A stretch of 64,000 nucleotides of DNA. Origin: Xiphydria camelus. Taxonomy: Eukaryota > Arthropoda > Insecta > Hymenoptera > Xiphydriidae. A program made the position numbers and the translations under genes. Of this stretch, positions 35,028-45,811 are shown in pieces. A model generated the notes under the pieces. The model saw nothing but the letters and a program-made list of their open reading frames with translations, was not told the DNA's origin and did no database searches. Position 1 is the first letter of the stretch; each line of letters begins with the position of its first letter. Location: assembly GCA_963678675.1 (NCBI GenBank), contig OY783200.1, forward strand, positions 15,433,246 through 15,497,245. The letters are read 5' to 3'.

Positions 35028-35995
35028 GGGTAAAGCGAGGAGAGATGGCATACGTTTTACAAAATTTAAAATATTTTCTTATTAACGAAAAATAAAAAAA
35101 TACCAAATAATACCGAAAATAAACAATAATTTTAGCGTACTTTTAGTATAGTTGAAAAACATGAAACACTTATCCTAATGACACAAAAAATAAAAAAGTA
35201 AAATACTAAATTGGTCCGTCTGTCCTACTTAGTGTAGGAGACCACCAGGGGGGGGGGGGGGTGTTGGACCATTAGGGGTAGGATAGATGGACTATTAACT
35301 TTTAACGCTTTTTCTTGATTGCTTTAATGCCGCATGTTTGACAAATGTTTTTATAAGATGTGCAGCCGTCGTGCAGCCATTTCAAACACAAAACGCACTT
35401 AAGCCAGTCACCCTTTTTCTTGGTTTGCCGATAATCTTCGTTGCACCCAACGCATTCATTTTCCATATCGCTAAAATGTTAAAATATTATTACCAGGTAT
35501 AAATTATCCGCAGACCATGTAGTCCTTGAAGGTGTGCTCAGTTTTTGCCTGTACTTGTTGGGCATTTTTCTGAAATCATACCTAAAGCCTTAGTCCATTT
35601 CTCCTCGCAAATGCTGGTCCATCTCTCCTCAAAGCGTAGGAGAGATGGACCGGGCAATATTTACTAAACGAAACTATATACACGCCTGTTTTGAGGTTAG
35701 GTGTCCACTAGAAAATCCGTCTTACTAGTACTTTGCACTACATTAAGCTAAAATTTACCTTAAAGTGATTTAATTGACGAACAAAATAACCTCAGAAAAT
35801 TTTTTAGTGTAGTCAAAAACAATGATCGCCTGTAACTAACAAAAACAATGACAAATAACAGCACAAACAGATTTAAAAGCACGACTGTTAATTGCGGCTA
35901 TATCAACATGACTGGATCGGGCCTTGTTGCCACGATGCAAAAGATATCGCTGGTGGTCCGTCTCTCCTACTGTGCCATCTCTCCTCGCTTTACCC
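35028..35995. mobile_element. pogo-type element, deleted copy
   Basis: The ends GGGTAAAGCGAGGAGAGATG and its complement are flanked by TA (35026-35027 and 35996-35997). Copies A (25060-25061) and B (53880-53881) read GAAAGAAGTAAAAGTTATTT across the same point and so are empty sites. The 968-bp element keeps a C-terminal coding remnant typical of insect pogo/Tigger transposases. A 12-base run of G lies at about 35252. Its TIR word GGAGAGATGG also recurs internally near 35590-35650. Confidence 0.88.
35302..35466 (-). pseudogene. pogo-type transposase C-terminal Cys/His tail
   Basis: The minus strand encodes MENECVGCNEDYRQTKKKGD followed by WLKCVLCLKWLHDGCTSYKN, ICQTCGIKAIKKKR and a TAA at 35302. 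The C-x2-C...W-x2-C-x2-C-x2-W-x-H-x2-C...C-x2-C pattern resembles the PHD-like tail at the end of many insect pogo-family transposases. The sequence just upstream (TTTTAACATTTTAG) resembles a splice acceptor, so this is probably the last exon. The catalytic core is missing. Confidence 0.7.
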
Positions 35996-36410
35996 TACAA
36001 GTCGTTTACCGCTGCAATTGTTGAAATGGGAAGCGCGTATTACAATTAATGTATCCTGGTTGATAGACATGTAAGAAATCCATGAGTCTTCATTAAAATC
36101 TTCTAATCTACTCGTTCTGCAGTAACGCTTAATATCGGTGGAAGGGAAAGCAAAAATTATTGGCAAATTGGATACCGGTTTTTAAAAACTTGGGGAATTT
36201 CATCGAAGAAACTCCTTCATATCACTTCTAAAAATTAATCACATTTATTCAAAAATTCACGTCTTCGAGTTTAGCTTCGATCTCCCGAATTGACAGCTAT
36301 CGGGAAATCTGACGTTTGACACTTTTCACTCGTACGTAGAGAAGTTCAGATGGCCCCCGCCTGATCGGTTTTCTGTACGACATTCGGTACATAAGTAAGC
36401 ACTCAATAAA

Positions 36411-38680
36411 TTTTAGGATCAAAATATTTATTGAATCAAGTTATCGTCAAAAAGCCAAAAAACGAAAAAAATGTTCATCTCGAGAACTACTTGTCTAATT
36501 TTGCACAGCAAAATATACGTTATGCACCATCATGTAGCTATATTACAAAAAAACTATTGGATTGTTACGTGTTGAAATTTATCGGTACCTAACATAGTTT
36601 ACATAGAAATGTTGAAAAATGAAAGTTATAAGGTAAATCCTCAGTCCTTCTGGACTATTGGAGCAACTCAGACAGAGAGGGGTCCCCTCTTCCGCTAAAA
36701 GTGAATTTTGCTAAAAGCCACATATTTTGTAGTTGGTGAGCTAACGATTCAGGTCAGACAAAAAATAAGCAGGGGGGGGGAGACTTTAAAGTTGCCACTT
36801 TTTACTCGAAACCATACGCTCTTTTTCAGCCAATTCAAGCACGCATTCAAGATCATGTGCGATATTGTGAGCACGTGTTTGCCTCCATATACTTATGCGC
36901 AAGTGTGTGCGTGCGTGCATGTGCATAGATTTAAATTTTTTAATGTCTTATTTTCTTTCTCATTTTTTCCGTGTATCTGCATTGTTTTAGTGCACAAATC
37001 TTATGGACACTGGTTCAGTAGGTACTGAAATCCTCGCGTACTTCTCATATATTGTAGTTTATGACCTCCTGATCAAAAGTTACCATTGCCATAGACTAAG
37101 AAAATGGGAGACTTTTAAGTAGTACAACTTTTGCTTGCGACCGTGCACTCTGCTGTATTAAACTAGTCTTCTGGCTCTTAAATCCTGGTGAATGTGTCTC
37201 ACCTGCACGAATATCAACTACAAAATACGTTATTTTTAGCAAAATTCACAGAAACTCTGATTTTACATGATTATTTCGATCCAATAGATCGTATGGCGGA
37301 AAGCAAAAAGTATGAACTTTAAGGTCTCAAAACTCAAAAACTGTCCATTCTATTCTATTCAGTTTACTACTATGAACCATACGATGGTATTATTATTGCT
37401 AGGAATTAACTTATCTAATTTAACTTACCTTTGATCTAATATGTACTGTTCTAATTAATTAATTAAGCTATGTGTTGCCCACCGCACTGTGTTTCGTCCT
37501 GTGTTGTCCATGTAGTGTCTTGTTCTGTCCCTGTTCTGTGCGGTGGAGCTGGTACCCCTGGGCCGGCCGGCTTCGGTCCATTGAAAAATGGATCGAGGGT
37601 TGGCCGGTCAAGGGGTGCCGCTGGATTTTTGTTGTTTGTGTGGTGTCCTGTGTTCGTCCCCCAGATACGATGGCGCCACATCCCCCGACCGCAGGACGGC
37701 GGGGGGCTGCAAATAATGCACTGTAAGGACCTGCCGAAATCTAATAAATTTACCTTTTGTACTATGGCGGGTCCCCAATAGTGGGGGGTGGATAGTTAGC
37801 TGCCCCCCTTATACTTGTATTGTCATATATATTTTATTTCTATGTTGTTCTTTTTCGGCTGGCGCCATGCGCCATTACCCCTGGGGGAGCATTGTTCCTC
37901 CGGGGGAACACATCTTTATTGTTATGTTTTAAATGTTTCAATAAATGGCTCGTATCTATTATCTTTTTCAATCGTTATTTTTTTCAATCAATTACTGTTG
38001 GATTCCTGGTAAAATTATGTTCGTTCAAGATTCAACTAACTCTTTGCATTTTTATTTTTGCCTGTCCGGAGAAGGGACAATTTATTACTTTATGGCTCTT
38101 TCTCGAAAGTACAGAAAAAGGGGAAAACGTTCTTACCGGGTTTTAGAGTGAAAGTTTTTTCCGAACATGTGATAACCAGACAGTCGAGGCGATGGCTCAT
38201 GGGATGGCCGTCACGCTCATCTCCAGGTATACATGTAATCGCCAATCGTCTATTTTTTAATTCTTCTTGGAGTCTTTGCGTTGTTTAGGTTATTGTTATA
38301 TAAAATCTGGGCACACTTATTCCAGCAACATACAAGTTTTTGGAAGGCTATAATATTGTATTTGTTGTAATATTTCTAAAGATTGTTATTGTATTCATTG
38401 TTTTATAATATAAGTTTTTTTACACCGCCAATTTGTTAATGATTTTTTATCGCTCTCTAAAAAATGTAATTTTTCTGTTTGTTTGCTGTGGTATTTTTAT
38501 AGAATAGATAAAATTTATCGAATAATTATCACTAACATATTATTATTCTGTGATAGAAATATTAATATTTCCCTATCCATATATTTAATTGAAAATATTT
38601 GAAAAATCTTTCTCACATTTTAATATAATATTTTATATTTAATTTAAAGTAATTAAAAATTTACTGCCAGTACCTACTCC
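36411..38680. other. Unannotated spacer with a GC-rich segment at 37460-37910
   Basis: 36411-37450 is AT-rich with no supported feature. 37460-37910 is GC-rich and contains GGGCCGGCCGGCTTCGG, a hairpin GGGGGGTGGATAG...CTGCCCCCC and CCCCTGGGGGAGCA...TCCTCCGGGGGAAC. Two AATAAA-like signals follow. This could be the untranslated end of a non-LTR retrotransposon, but no coding sequence supports it. 37911-38680 is AT-rich and blank. Confidence 0.35.
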
Positions 38681-40062
38681 ATCGTAGTCGCTTTTTCTCG
38701 GCATTTTAGTAGTGGTATCTTTTTCAATCGTATGAGGAAGCAGCATATACGCACTCTCTCTCATCTAACCGTCGCGTCGCGCCCACTTCCTACGTTGCGT
38801 CCTATAACAAATTTGCCTGTAGTACGCGCATCTTGGCTAGCTCCGATAAATTTCAAAGCCTCTTACAACCGTGATTCATGACCAATTTTTTGCAGGTAGG
38901 GTTATACCATCGTGTTTGCAATAAAATTATCTTTATTTTCATATATAGTTTAATTGGTAAGCAGATCGGTGCAAATTGCTCATATCAGCTCACCTGCTTA
39001 TATAGTTTTAAGGGTAGTCTTGAGCATATTTTATTAGCCTACCCATTCCCGATATATTCATTGACGTATTATGTTTCATAAAAAATACTTTTCATCCGGT
39101 AAGCAGATCGGTGAAGAAAACGTCTCTAGTTCGGATCTTGTACTATAAAACGCACTAATCTAGATCTAATCTGTACATCAGTCGCAACAGCGAGGCGGGC
39201 GGTATGTTTTGGTGAATGGGAGTTGCGAATGCGTTCGCAGTCCCACACCTTTCCCTCAAAACAACCTCGCAGTGTATCTCATTGTAAACCACGGCTACAT
39301 TACGGAATTACTATATCTCTTTGAATCCAATATAATCACCAGAAATATTGTGAGTGCAGTGTTAAATCATTTCAACTAACCGCGATACGGTTTAAATCCA
39401 CCACACCACATTTTCGGTCACTAGTCGTGTCACGCAGTAGTGCCTTCGGGATTTACGACCTCGAAGAGATCTTCGCTTGATCGCACATGTTATAGTTATT
39501 AATTTGAAACTGAAGAATAAATGAAGCAAAAATCAATCGCTGTTTAGACTGTGCAGAGGGCGTCTGGTTTTTGTTGCCCGAGAGGGTTTCTTTGGGCAAT
39601 GGAAGCTATTGTTCATATTATGAGGCGAGGCAGTGTCGCACCTCGATTAAGAGTACTGTTTAGGTTCACCATAAATCTAGCGTTTAGGACACTTTCTTGG
39701 CCCTATCCGTTAGATGATATGAGAAGCCAGACTAGAGGGCGCAGAGTTACTTTTGAGTTGTTTGTATTTCGTTTGTCGCATTTTTAGTTTTCCCCATTTT
39801 ACCGCGACGAGTGGCCGGCCATACGGAGCTCGTGTAGTCTGCGATCGGAGTCACAACTTTTCTCGAGCAACCAACGTGCATGTACATTCTGTCGCGCTCG
39901 CGCACGCGTGTGTGTGTGTTAATTTATAATTATTATTGCAAAAAAGGCCACAGAATGGTTGAAATAGTGCAGTGACAGGCAACGTGTTAAATAAACTTTC
40001 CATTTCGTAAACGTCAATGAACACTGAACATTCCTTCGCGTGTGTGTTATATTAAAATTATT
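38681..40062. other. Spacer; dispersed-repeat fragment near 39180-39260
   Basis: 39180-39260 (CGCAACAGCGAGGCGGGCGG and CGCAGTCCCACACCTTTCCC) resembles parts of the TTAA insert at 3222-4019. CCGGTAAGCAGATCGGTG-like words occur twice near 38955 and 39100. A degenerate duplicate of the 40039-40122 sequence lies at about 39914-40000. A plus frame at 39551-39787 has no recognisable relative. Confidence 0.4.
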
Positions 40063-40392
40063 ATGGCAAAAACAGGAAAACAACGGGCAAAAGAGTTTCG
40101 TGAGAGGCAACGTGTAAAGAAAGCAATGGCGAAGGTACTAGCTAAAACTAATACAGAACGAAATTGAAGATGGAGAGAAAGAATTAAATTCACACAATCA
40201 AATATTGATGGATCTGCTTATGTAGATCAACACCAGTCCACAACACTAAATAATGCACAAGATTTTCAAGTTCCTGGAGGATCAAATGGCGTTGAAAATA
40301 CATCCCGTGGCCGTGATATTCCTTACACTGCATTTAATGCCCATAAAAAAATTCATATTGTAGGAGGGGTAATATGTACAGAGCGCGAATAA
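40063..40392 (+). pseudogene. Unidentified basic ORF with one in-frame stop
   Basis: The reading starts MAKTGKQRAKEFRERQRVKK and contains a TGA at 40165, then continues as RWRERIKFTQSNIDGSAYVD for a total of 109 codons. The repeated basic RERQR/RWRER pattern resembles the start of transposon-borne ORFs seen in insect genomes. I cannot assign a family. The last codons lie inside the LTR-like insert that begins at 40376, so the original reading probably ended elsewhere. Confidence 0.35.
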
Positions 40393-41256
40393 ACTAGGAA
40401 CTAAGGTTTATTCGTGATCTGGAATACATATGGTATCGTATGAGCGGGGAAAAAGAAGATCCCAGGAGGGATCGAGCTCGGAGAAGCGTCGGAGGGGGCT
40501 GCCGGTCGGGCTGCTCGTAGGCGGTGCGGGTCGTCCTCAGGAACGGCTGCGTCGGTCCTGGCGTGCCGGAGCTGCTCGAAGGCGGTGCGGGTCGTCCTCA
40601 GGAACGGCTGCATCGGTCCTGGCGTGCCGGGGGCTGCTCGCGTCCCGGGAATCGTCGTCAGGCCGGAGGCGAAGGTAACTCGTCCGCGTAGAGGGTCGCC
40701 GGGTAGGCGAGGCGACGTGAGAACGTCGGCTGGAGCGGCGAGGACGCTAGGGTGTTCGTGGAGCGAAAACTGCCGCTAGCGAACCTCAAGCCGGGACGGC
40801 GTAGGGCCGTCAGAGATCTGCGCGCGAGAGGGTGTTCGCTGGCGAAAACTTCCCTCTCAGTTGCTCGAGAGTCGACCGGCGAACCACGAGAGTTGCGATG
40901 TTCGCTGAGCGAAAACTGTCGCCACTCGTGTGGAGGACGGTCAACTACTAGGGTGTTCGCTGAGCGAAAACTTCCCTAGGGCGTTCGACTGAGACTTTGA
41001 GGGATAGTGGTGTTCGCTGAGCGAAAACTTCCACTACCGTGACTCAAGTTGGTCTGCCGGCGATGGCTCGCCGGCCGTCTAATATACCCCGTTTGCGGAC
41101 CTTGCCGAAAGCCCGCTGGTGACCGATGACCGTTAGGTCCTCGGATGACGCGTCCTAACTACCTGCGCGTCCCTTATGACGCGCTCGGGGCTGTCTCCAA
41201 CCCTTGAATCGTCGGCAGACTGGCGCCTGCCGACTCGACTGCGATCCACGCGTTAC
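40376..41256 (-). mobile_element. Solo-LTR-like insertion
   Basis: An 881-bp GC-rich block is flanked by AATAT on both sides (40371-40375 and 41257-41261). Read on the minus strand it starts (T)GTAACGCGTGG and ends GCGCTCTGTAC(A), with a GAATAAACC polyadenylation-like signal some 35 bases before the end, as in an LTR. It contains two copies of a 71-bp unit (about 40507-40648) and five copies of GTGTTCGCTGAGCGAAAACT at 40751-41030. No internal retroelement sequence is present, so a solo LTR left by recombination is the best guess. Confidence 0.5.
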
Positions 41257-41271
41257 AATATTGAATTTAAT

Positions 41272-41500
41272 AAAAACAAAAACAAAACGTGTGGCCGTCA
41301 CACGCGGAAGAAGTGAAACTTCGATACCAGTTTCTCTGAATTTGATTCCGGTGGTATTAGTTTCAATTGGCTCTATACAAGTCTTTTACTATGCTTCTTC
41401 GTAGAGCCAATTGAAACTAATACCACCGCAATCAAATTCAGAGAAACTGGTATCGAAGTTTCATTTCTTCCGCGTGTGGCGGCCACACGTTTTGTTTTTG
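41272..41500. repeat. Foldback palindrome
   Basis: Arms of about 97 bp (ACAAAACGTGTGGCCGTCAC...GTTTCAATTGGCTCTA) with a loop of roughly 25 bases. The right arm ends at GATGTGTAAACATCT (41501), a word found at the edges of other foldbacks here (45220, 50447, 57575). Confidence 0.85.
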
Positions 41501-42060
41501 ATGTGTAAACATCTATTACGGCGGTATGAGGGTAAACCACGGGAAATGGGACGGAAATGTGAAGTCGGATGTGATTAGTGCGCAGTGATTCGTGCGCAGC
41601 TACTTCAGCGCTTGCGGCCTAGGGTGGTATTACATTTTCTTGTCGATGATGTCGATATAGTAAATCGCTATACAACCTACTAATAGCGCAGCTAGCATTG
41701 GTGACGCACACAAGCCTAGTCACTTTCTCCTAGCTTCCCCACGCGCTCCGTAAACCGCTAACACTTGTATCTCTGTGTCTAAATAATCTATATACACCAT
41801 AATACCGTATACCGCACGTCTCGTAAAGGTACGTTTAGACCGGGATACAAAATGTTGGCAACATGTTGGCAACACGTTTATGGCTGTTGGCAACATCGCT
41901 GTTGGCAACATCAACATCGCTGTTGGCAACATCAACATTGAGTGTTGCCAACACGATGTCGCTGTTGGCAACATACTGTTGGATACATCGACTTGTATCC
42001 GGATACATGCGATCAGAACCAGTTGAGCGTTCAAACGAAACGGAGTCTTGATGTTAAAAA

Positions 42061-42249
42061 ATGGAACCGTCTATTGCTGCTGGTGTTAGTCGTGCTTTCA
42101 TCATAATAGCCCCCCAGAAGCGAAAAAGAAGGTGGAGGCAGCGACAGTTTTTACAAAACGGGACAAGCTATGGTGACAATTTAATGGCGGAGTTACTTGT
42201 CATTAAGTGTTCCCTAATTGGCCATCAACTGCATCAGTCATGTATTTAA
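42061..42249 (+). pseudogene. Possible Harbinger transposase N-terminal fragment
   Basis: The reading includes QKRKRRWRQRQFLQNGTSYG and DNLMAELLV. The RRxW...R...G.Y.NL..EL pattern resembles the N-terminal exon of HARBI1-like transposases. The fragment ends at a stop after 62 residues. It sits in an element whose TAA duplications independently point to Harbinger, but the match is short. Confidence 0.45.
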
Positions 42250-42289
42250 TTCATTTCTCCCCTTTACAAAGCTGATTTAATATTCAAAG

Positions 42290-42470
42290 TATAGCGGTAT
42301 CTATTACAATGGGTATTTTTTTGTGGTAAGGGGTTCATTACGACTCGTCCGGCAATTAACCCTTCAGGTAGCCTAGGATCGCCGAAACATACCCCCGGCG
42401 AGGCGGGCGATATGGGACAGGTCAGAATGAGTCATTTTCTACAGTGCCCGCGGTAATAGATACCGCTATA
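42290..42470. mobile_element. Short palindromic MITE inside the Harbinger-type element
   Basis: TATAGCGGTATCTATTAC at 42290 is mirrored at 42453-42470. The 181-bp insert carries GGCGAGGCGGGCGATATGGG, related to words at 3250 and 39190. Target duplication could not be separated from the TATA termini. Confidence 0.5.
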
Positions 42471-42848
42471 TTTCGAAGCTCCTTTGACGCGGCTCAAATT
42501 TACCGACAGAAGCCTGAACGTGGCTTGATATTCGCACGTGCCACTTGGCAGCCGTATGCGCGAAATCACGCATCGGGAGAGTGCCTCTGCCGAGAGAAAT
42601 AATTACGTGCCTTTCTTTTCAATCTTTAATAGAAAGAACATACACATGTAGTGAGAGAGTACTGCTTTGTAAAATGAGAGATACGATACGCCGTCCGATC
42701 TGCCATGTGAACACTGTGCGGCCCGTATAATGTGGCATTCAATGAAAAATTTATGCAAGAAATATATGTTATTTATATGATCGATACTATTAAAAGGTTT
42801 CAATCGACCTTCTGAAATTCTGTCCCTCGTGCGACGGAACATTATCGT

Positions 42849-42941
42849 ATGTAGGTAGGTAGGTAGGTAGGTAGGTATAGGTAGGTAGGTAGGTATAGGT
42901 AGGTAGGTAAGTAGCTAGGGAGGTAGGTAGGTAGGTAGATT
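42849..42941. repeat. (TAGG)n microsatellite
   Basis: About 90 bases of GTAGGTAGGTAG units with occasional TATAGG and GGGAGG variants. This is a simple repeat; it is not the TTAGG insect telomere unit. Confidence 0.9.
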
Positions 42942-43273
42942 CTAGTCCAGAGAGAGCGATGTTTCCGATGTTTCCCATTTCAAATGGGAAACTCGGATAC
43001 AAGCAACAGGCAACAGCTTTCTTTGATGTCATGCCGCCCGCAGTTTACGAGTAGCAATTAAATTGTCGCTAGTCGACGGGATACTCGTGTTGCCAACATG
43101 TTGCCAACATTTTGTATCCCGGTTTGTACCTACATTCGGATAGTGGCTGTTGCCGAGTATCCGTCGGCGAGTTGCAAGTCGGCGGGATACATGTTGACAA
43201 CACCGGATTATCGTGTTGCCAACACCGGATTATCGTGTTGCCAACATTTTTGTATCCCGGTATAGACTTACCT

Positions 43274-44500
43274 TAAGAAACGCAACAAGCGACATTTTTC
43301 TTCGGCAGTATTTGCCGACGGTGTTTGAGTCTTTTATACCGTATGTCCTTCTCTGTACTGGCCAGTTTGATAGTTATCTTCGGATAGTCTTGGTCGGTAC
43401 TCGAGTCATTTAATACGGTAGAAGTCGAGTCGGCAGTTAGAGTTGATGTCAATTCGGGATATCGAAGCGTCTAATCTCGAAATTGTGAATTTGTGAATAA
43501 TGGAAATTACGAAAATAATTATAATTACGGTATAAATGTCTCGATTACCGACCAAGTCTATCCGAAGGTAACTTTTAAACTGGCCAGTACAGAGACGGAC
43601 ATACGGTAGGTAACCGTATGTCCCACTCTGTACGGGCCAGTTTGAATTTACCTTCGGGGAAGCTTGGTCGGTACTTGAGTGATTTAATACCGGTAGAAGT
43701 CGAGTCGGTAGTTAGAGTTGGTGTCAATTCGGGAGATCGAAGCGTCTAACCTCGAAATTATGGATTTAAATGGAATGGAAATTACTCACCATTATTCACA
43801 AATTCATAATTTCGAGGTTAGACGCTTCGATCTCCCGAATTGACACCAACTAACTACCGACTCGACTTCTACCGGTATTAAATCACTCAAGTACCGACCA
43901 AGCCTCCCCGAAGGTAAAGGGCCATTTGCACGGTGATAGTTTTTGCGATAGTTGCTGTCATGATAGCCCGTAAATAACTCGAAAGTAACTGTCATGCTGA
44001 CGCGACAGTACTCTCGCGCTATCTCGTCAAGCTAGATAGCGCGAGAGTACTGTCGCGTCAGCATGACAGTTACTTTCGGGTTATTTATATGGTGATAGTT
44101 CATGTGATAATGGCTATCATGACAGCAACTATCGCAGAAACTATCACCGTGCAAACGGCCCTTAACTTCAAACTGGCCCGTACAGAGTGGGACATACGGT
44201 ATGTGCACCGTTGGCAAATACTGCCGACGGTAAATGTCGCTTGTTGCGTTTCTTACGGGATACCGTACCGTATGTATATAATCGTGAATTTATGAATTAT
44301 GAATAATGGTAATTACTCACCATAATTCACAAATCCACGACTTCGAGGTTAGACGCTTCGATCTCCCGAATTGATACCAACTCTACCGACTCTATACCGA
44401 TTCGACTTCTACCTATCGGTAAAAGTTGCTCGAATACCGACCAAGCACGGCCGAAAGAAAATTTCAAGGTCCCTGTAACTGCGTGCGGTTCTGTGCGGGA
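43274..44500. repeat. Cluster of foldbacks sharing the TTCGGGAGATCGAAGC motif
   Basis: Modules with ACATACGGTA..., AGTCGAGTCGGTAGTTAGAG and CAATTCGGGAGATCGAAGCG alternate in both orientations. 43620-43917 is a clear palindrome centred near 43790. More copies of the last motif occur near 24065, 36280, 44350, 50625 and 52905. A younger Harbinger-type MITE splits the cluster at 43918. No coding sequence is present. Confidence 0.7.
43918..44162. mobile_element. Harbinger-type MITE, 245 bp
   Basis: The ends AGGGCCATTTGCACGGTGAT and its near-perfect complement are flanked by TAA (43915-43917 and 44163-44165). The host sequence uninterrupted is visible in inverted form at about 43645-43672 (GCCAGTTTGAATTTACCTTC). 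The whole element is a palindrome with inner TCATGACAG and GCGCTATC repeats. TAA duplication and AGGGCC ends fit PIF/Harbinger. Confidence 0.85.
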
Positions 44501-45192
44501 CATACGGTAATGCAGTACCCGGCTTATCCAGGTACGAGAGAAACAATTAACCGTTCAAGGTAGCCTGGCGGGTCCTTGCGGTCGACATTCTTGATCCGTG
44601 AGTGTGGCGCTCGGGAAAGCGTAAAGTTAGCAACGGTACCTTCGACCTTCGGACACGGACTCCGACAGCCCCAGCGTCATCGGCTGTTCTACCACTCTCC
44701 TCTAATTAGCTAATCAGGGTGGATAGCGTCGCCCACGCAATCCCCTCCGTTGATCGAAAAGTTGCTACGTTCCGAACTATGTAAGACGAAGCCAGGAGGC
44801 TTCCGGCGTCTTCTCTTGCCTTCTCTTAATTCTATCAGTCATCAACGCATCTTGTATCACTTGAGTATATCCATATCAGTCTTATAGTGAGTGCAGTGTT
44901 CAGTTTATTCGTTACGCGTTTCCGCACCTTTGAAGCAGAGTGGTTTAGCGCTCCACGGCCACGACCCGCCATCTACAGACGACCTGGACCGGCTCGGTAT
45001 GCAACAGCAGTGAATTAATCCACTCCGATTGAAGCTGCCAGTAAGTATTATTATTACAGAATTTTACTGTAAATATTAAATGCTGTACTGTGCGATGTTA
45101 TTCGAGTATTTTTAGAGTATTTTGAGGTTACGAAATATTGCCATGACATATATACATATATATTATACAATTGATTTAATGAATAAAAACAC
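44501..45192 (+). other. Unannotated region, leader-like sequence
   Basis: 44520-45050 is less AT-rich than its surroundings and has no repeats I can match. A candidate splice donor CCAGTAAGTATT is at 45039-45050. TAGTGAGTGCAGTGTT at about 44886 also occurs near 39349 in a similar form. It might be an old leader exon of a host gene or element, but no coding frame supports that. Confidence 0.25.
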
Positions 45193-45811
45193 AAAACGAG
45201 TCTGCTAGTACTCGAGACACTGATGTGTAAACATCTAGTGAGCGAGATTTGATAGCTAAAATAAATCGGCTTATGATAGCTAAAAAAAATAAATAAGTTA
45301 GTCGGAGTAGAGCCGATCGACGAGGAGTTACTCCAACTCACTTACTGTACATGGCGAACACCACTTTCATACAACATTGTTCTGCCAGATGTTTACACAT
45401 CAATTACAAGTTAGGATGACTAATTGATGTGTAAATATCTGGCAGAACAATGTTGTATGGAAGTGGTGTTCGCCATGTACACTGCTATTCATGAATGCCT
45501 GGACTCGAACTTCGACAATTGACAGTAGCACACACACAGATAACCCGAGAACTGCTATTCATGAATGCCTGGACTCGAACTTCGACAATTGACAGTAGCA
45601 CACACACGGATAACCCGAGAACTGTCAAGTCCAGGCATTCATGAATAGCAGTGTACAGTAAGTGAGTTGGAGTAACTCCTCGTCGATCGGCTCTACTCCG
45701 ACTCACTTATTTATTTTTTTTAGCTATCATAAGCCGATTTATTTTAGCTATCAAATCTCGCTCACTAGATGTTTACACATCAGTGTCTCGAGTACTAGCA
45801 GACTCGTTTTT
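45193..45811. mobile_element. Nested foldback element (AAAACGAGTCTGC ends)
   Basis: AAAACGAGTCTGCTAGTACT at 45193 and its complement ending at 45811 form the outer arms, continuing through GATGTGTAAACATCT and TTTGATAGCTA. The inner part includes a duplicated unit (CTGCTATTCATGAATGCCTG at 45483 and 45552) and its inverse. A second palindrome is inserted in the left arm only. A similar edge pattern (AAAAACGAGTTAG, then GATGTGTAAACATCT) defines the foldback at 57537-58018. Confidence 0.75.
45351..45476. mobile_element. 126-bp palindromic insert with GTAC duplication
   Basis: The ends ATGGCGAACACCACTTTCAT and its complement lie between GTAC at 45347-45350 and GTAC at 45477-45480. The opposite arm of the host palindrome (about 45652-45660, GCAGTGTACAGTAAG) has a single GTAC and no insert, so it acts as the empty site. 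The centre has paired GATGTGTAAA and CTGGCAGAACAATGTTG words also seen at 57577-57980. Confidence 0.8.

Larger units (their letters stand above)
32800..36410. repeat. Large composite repeat, copy C (rearranged)
   Basis: 32800-33026 and 33905-34440 are the reverse complement of copy A sequence from 20995-22575 and 23656-23880. 34470-35027 plus 35996-36130 matches the inverted module 24560-25300. Two later elements interrupt it, at 33027-33904 and 35028-35995. The last part (36270-36390) carries TTCGATCTCCCGAATTGACA and GGCCCCCGCCTGATCGGTTT-like blocks shared with A and B. Confidence 0.7.
41827..43273. mobile_element. Harbinger-type element with TGTTGGCAACA repeats
   Basis: The ends AGGTACGTTTAGACCGGGAT and ATCCCGGTATAGACTTACCT are inverted repeats continuing into TGTTGGCAACATG arrays, flanked by TAA (41824-41826 and 43274-43276). 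A related uninterrupted locus is present in opposite orientation at about 44235-44270 (CGCTTGTTGCGTTTCTTACG), confirming the ends. The palindromic 11-mer TGTTGGCAACA is repeated in both subterminal regions and may bind transposase. A short transposase-like fragment lies at 42061. The element also contains a smaller palindromic insert and a (TAGG)n tract. Confidence 0.75.

Noticed and set aside
37463..37781. Overlapping open frames in the GC-rich segment
   Set aside because: Open in several frames on both strands because of base composition; no family match.
42849..42941. Possible telomeric repeat
   Set aside because: The unit is TAGG, with four bases, and the insect telomere unit is TTAGG; it is also embedded in a transposon.
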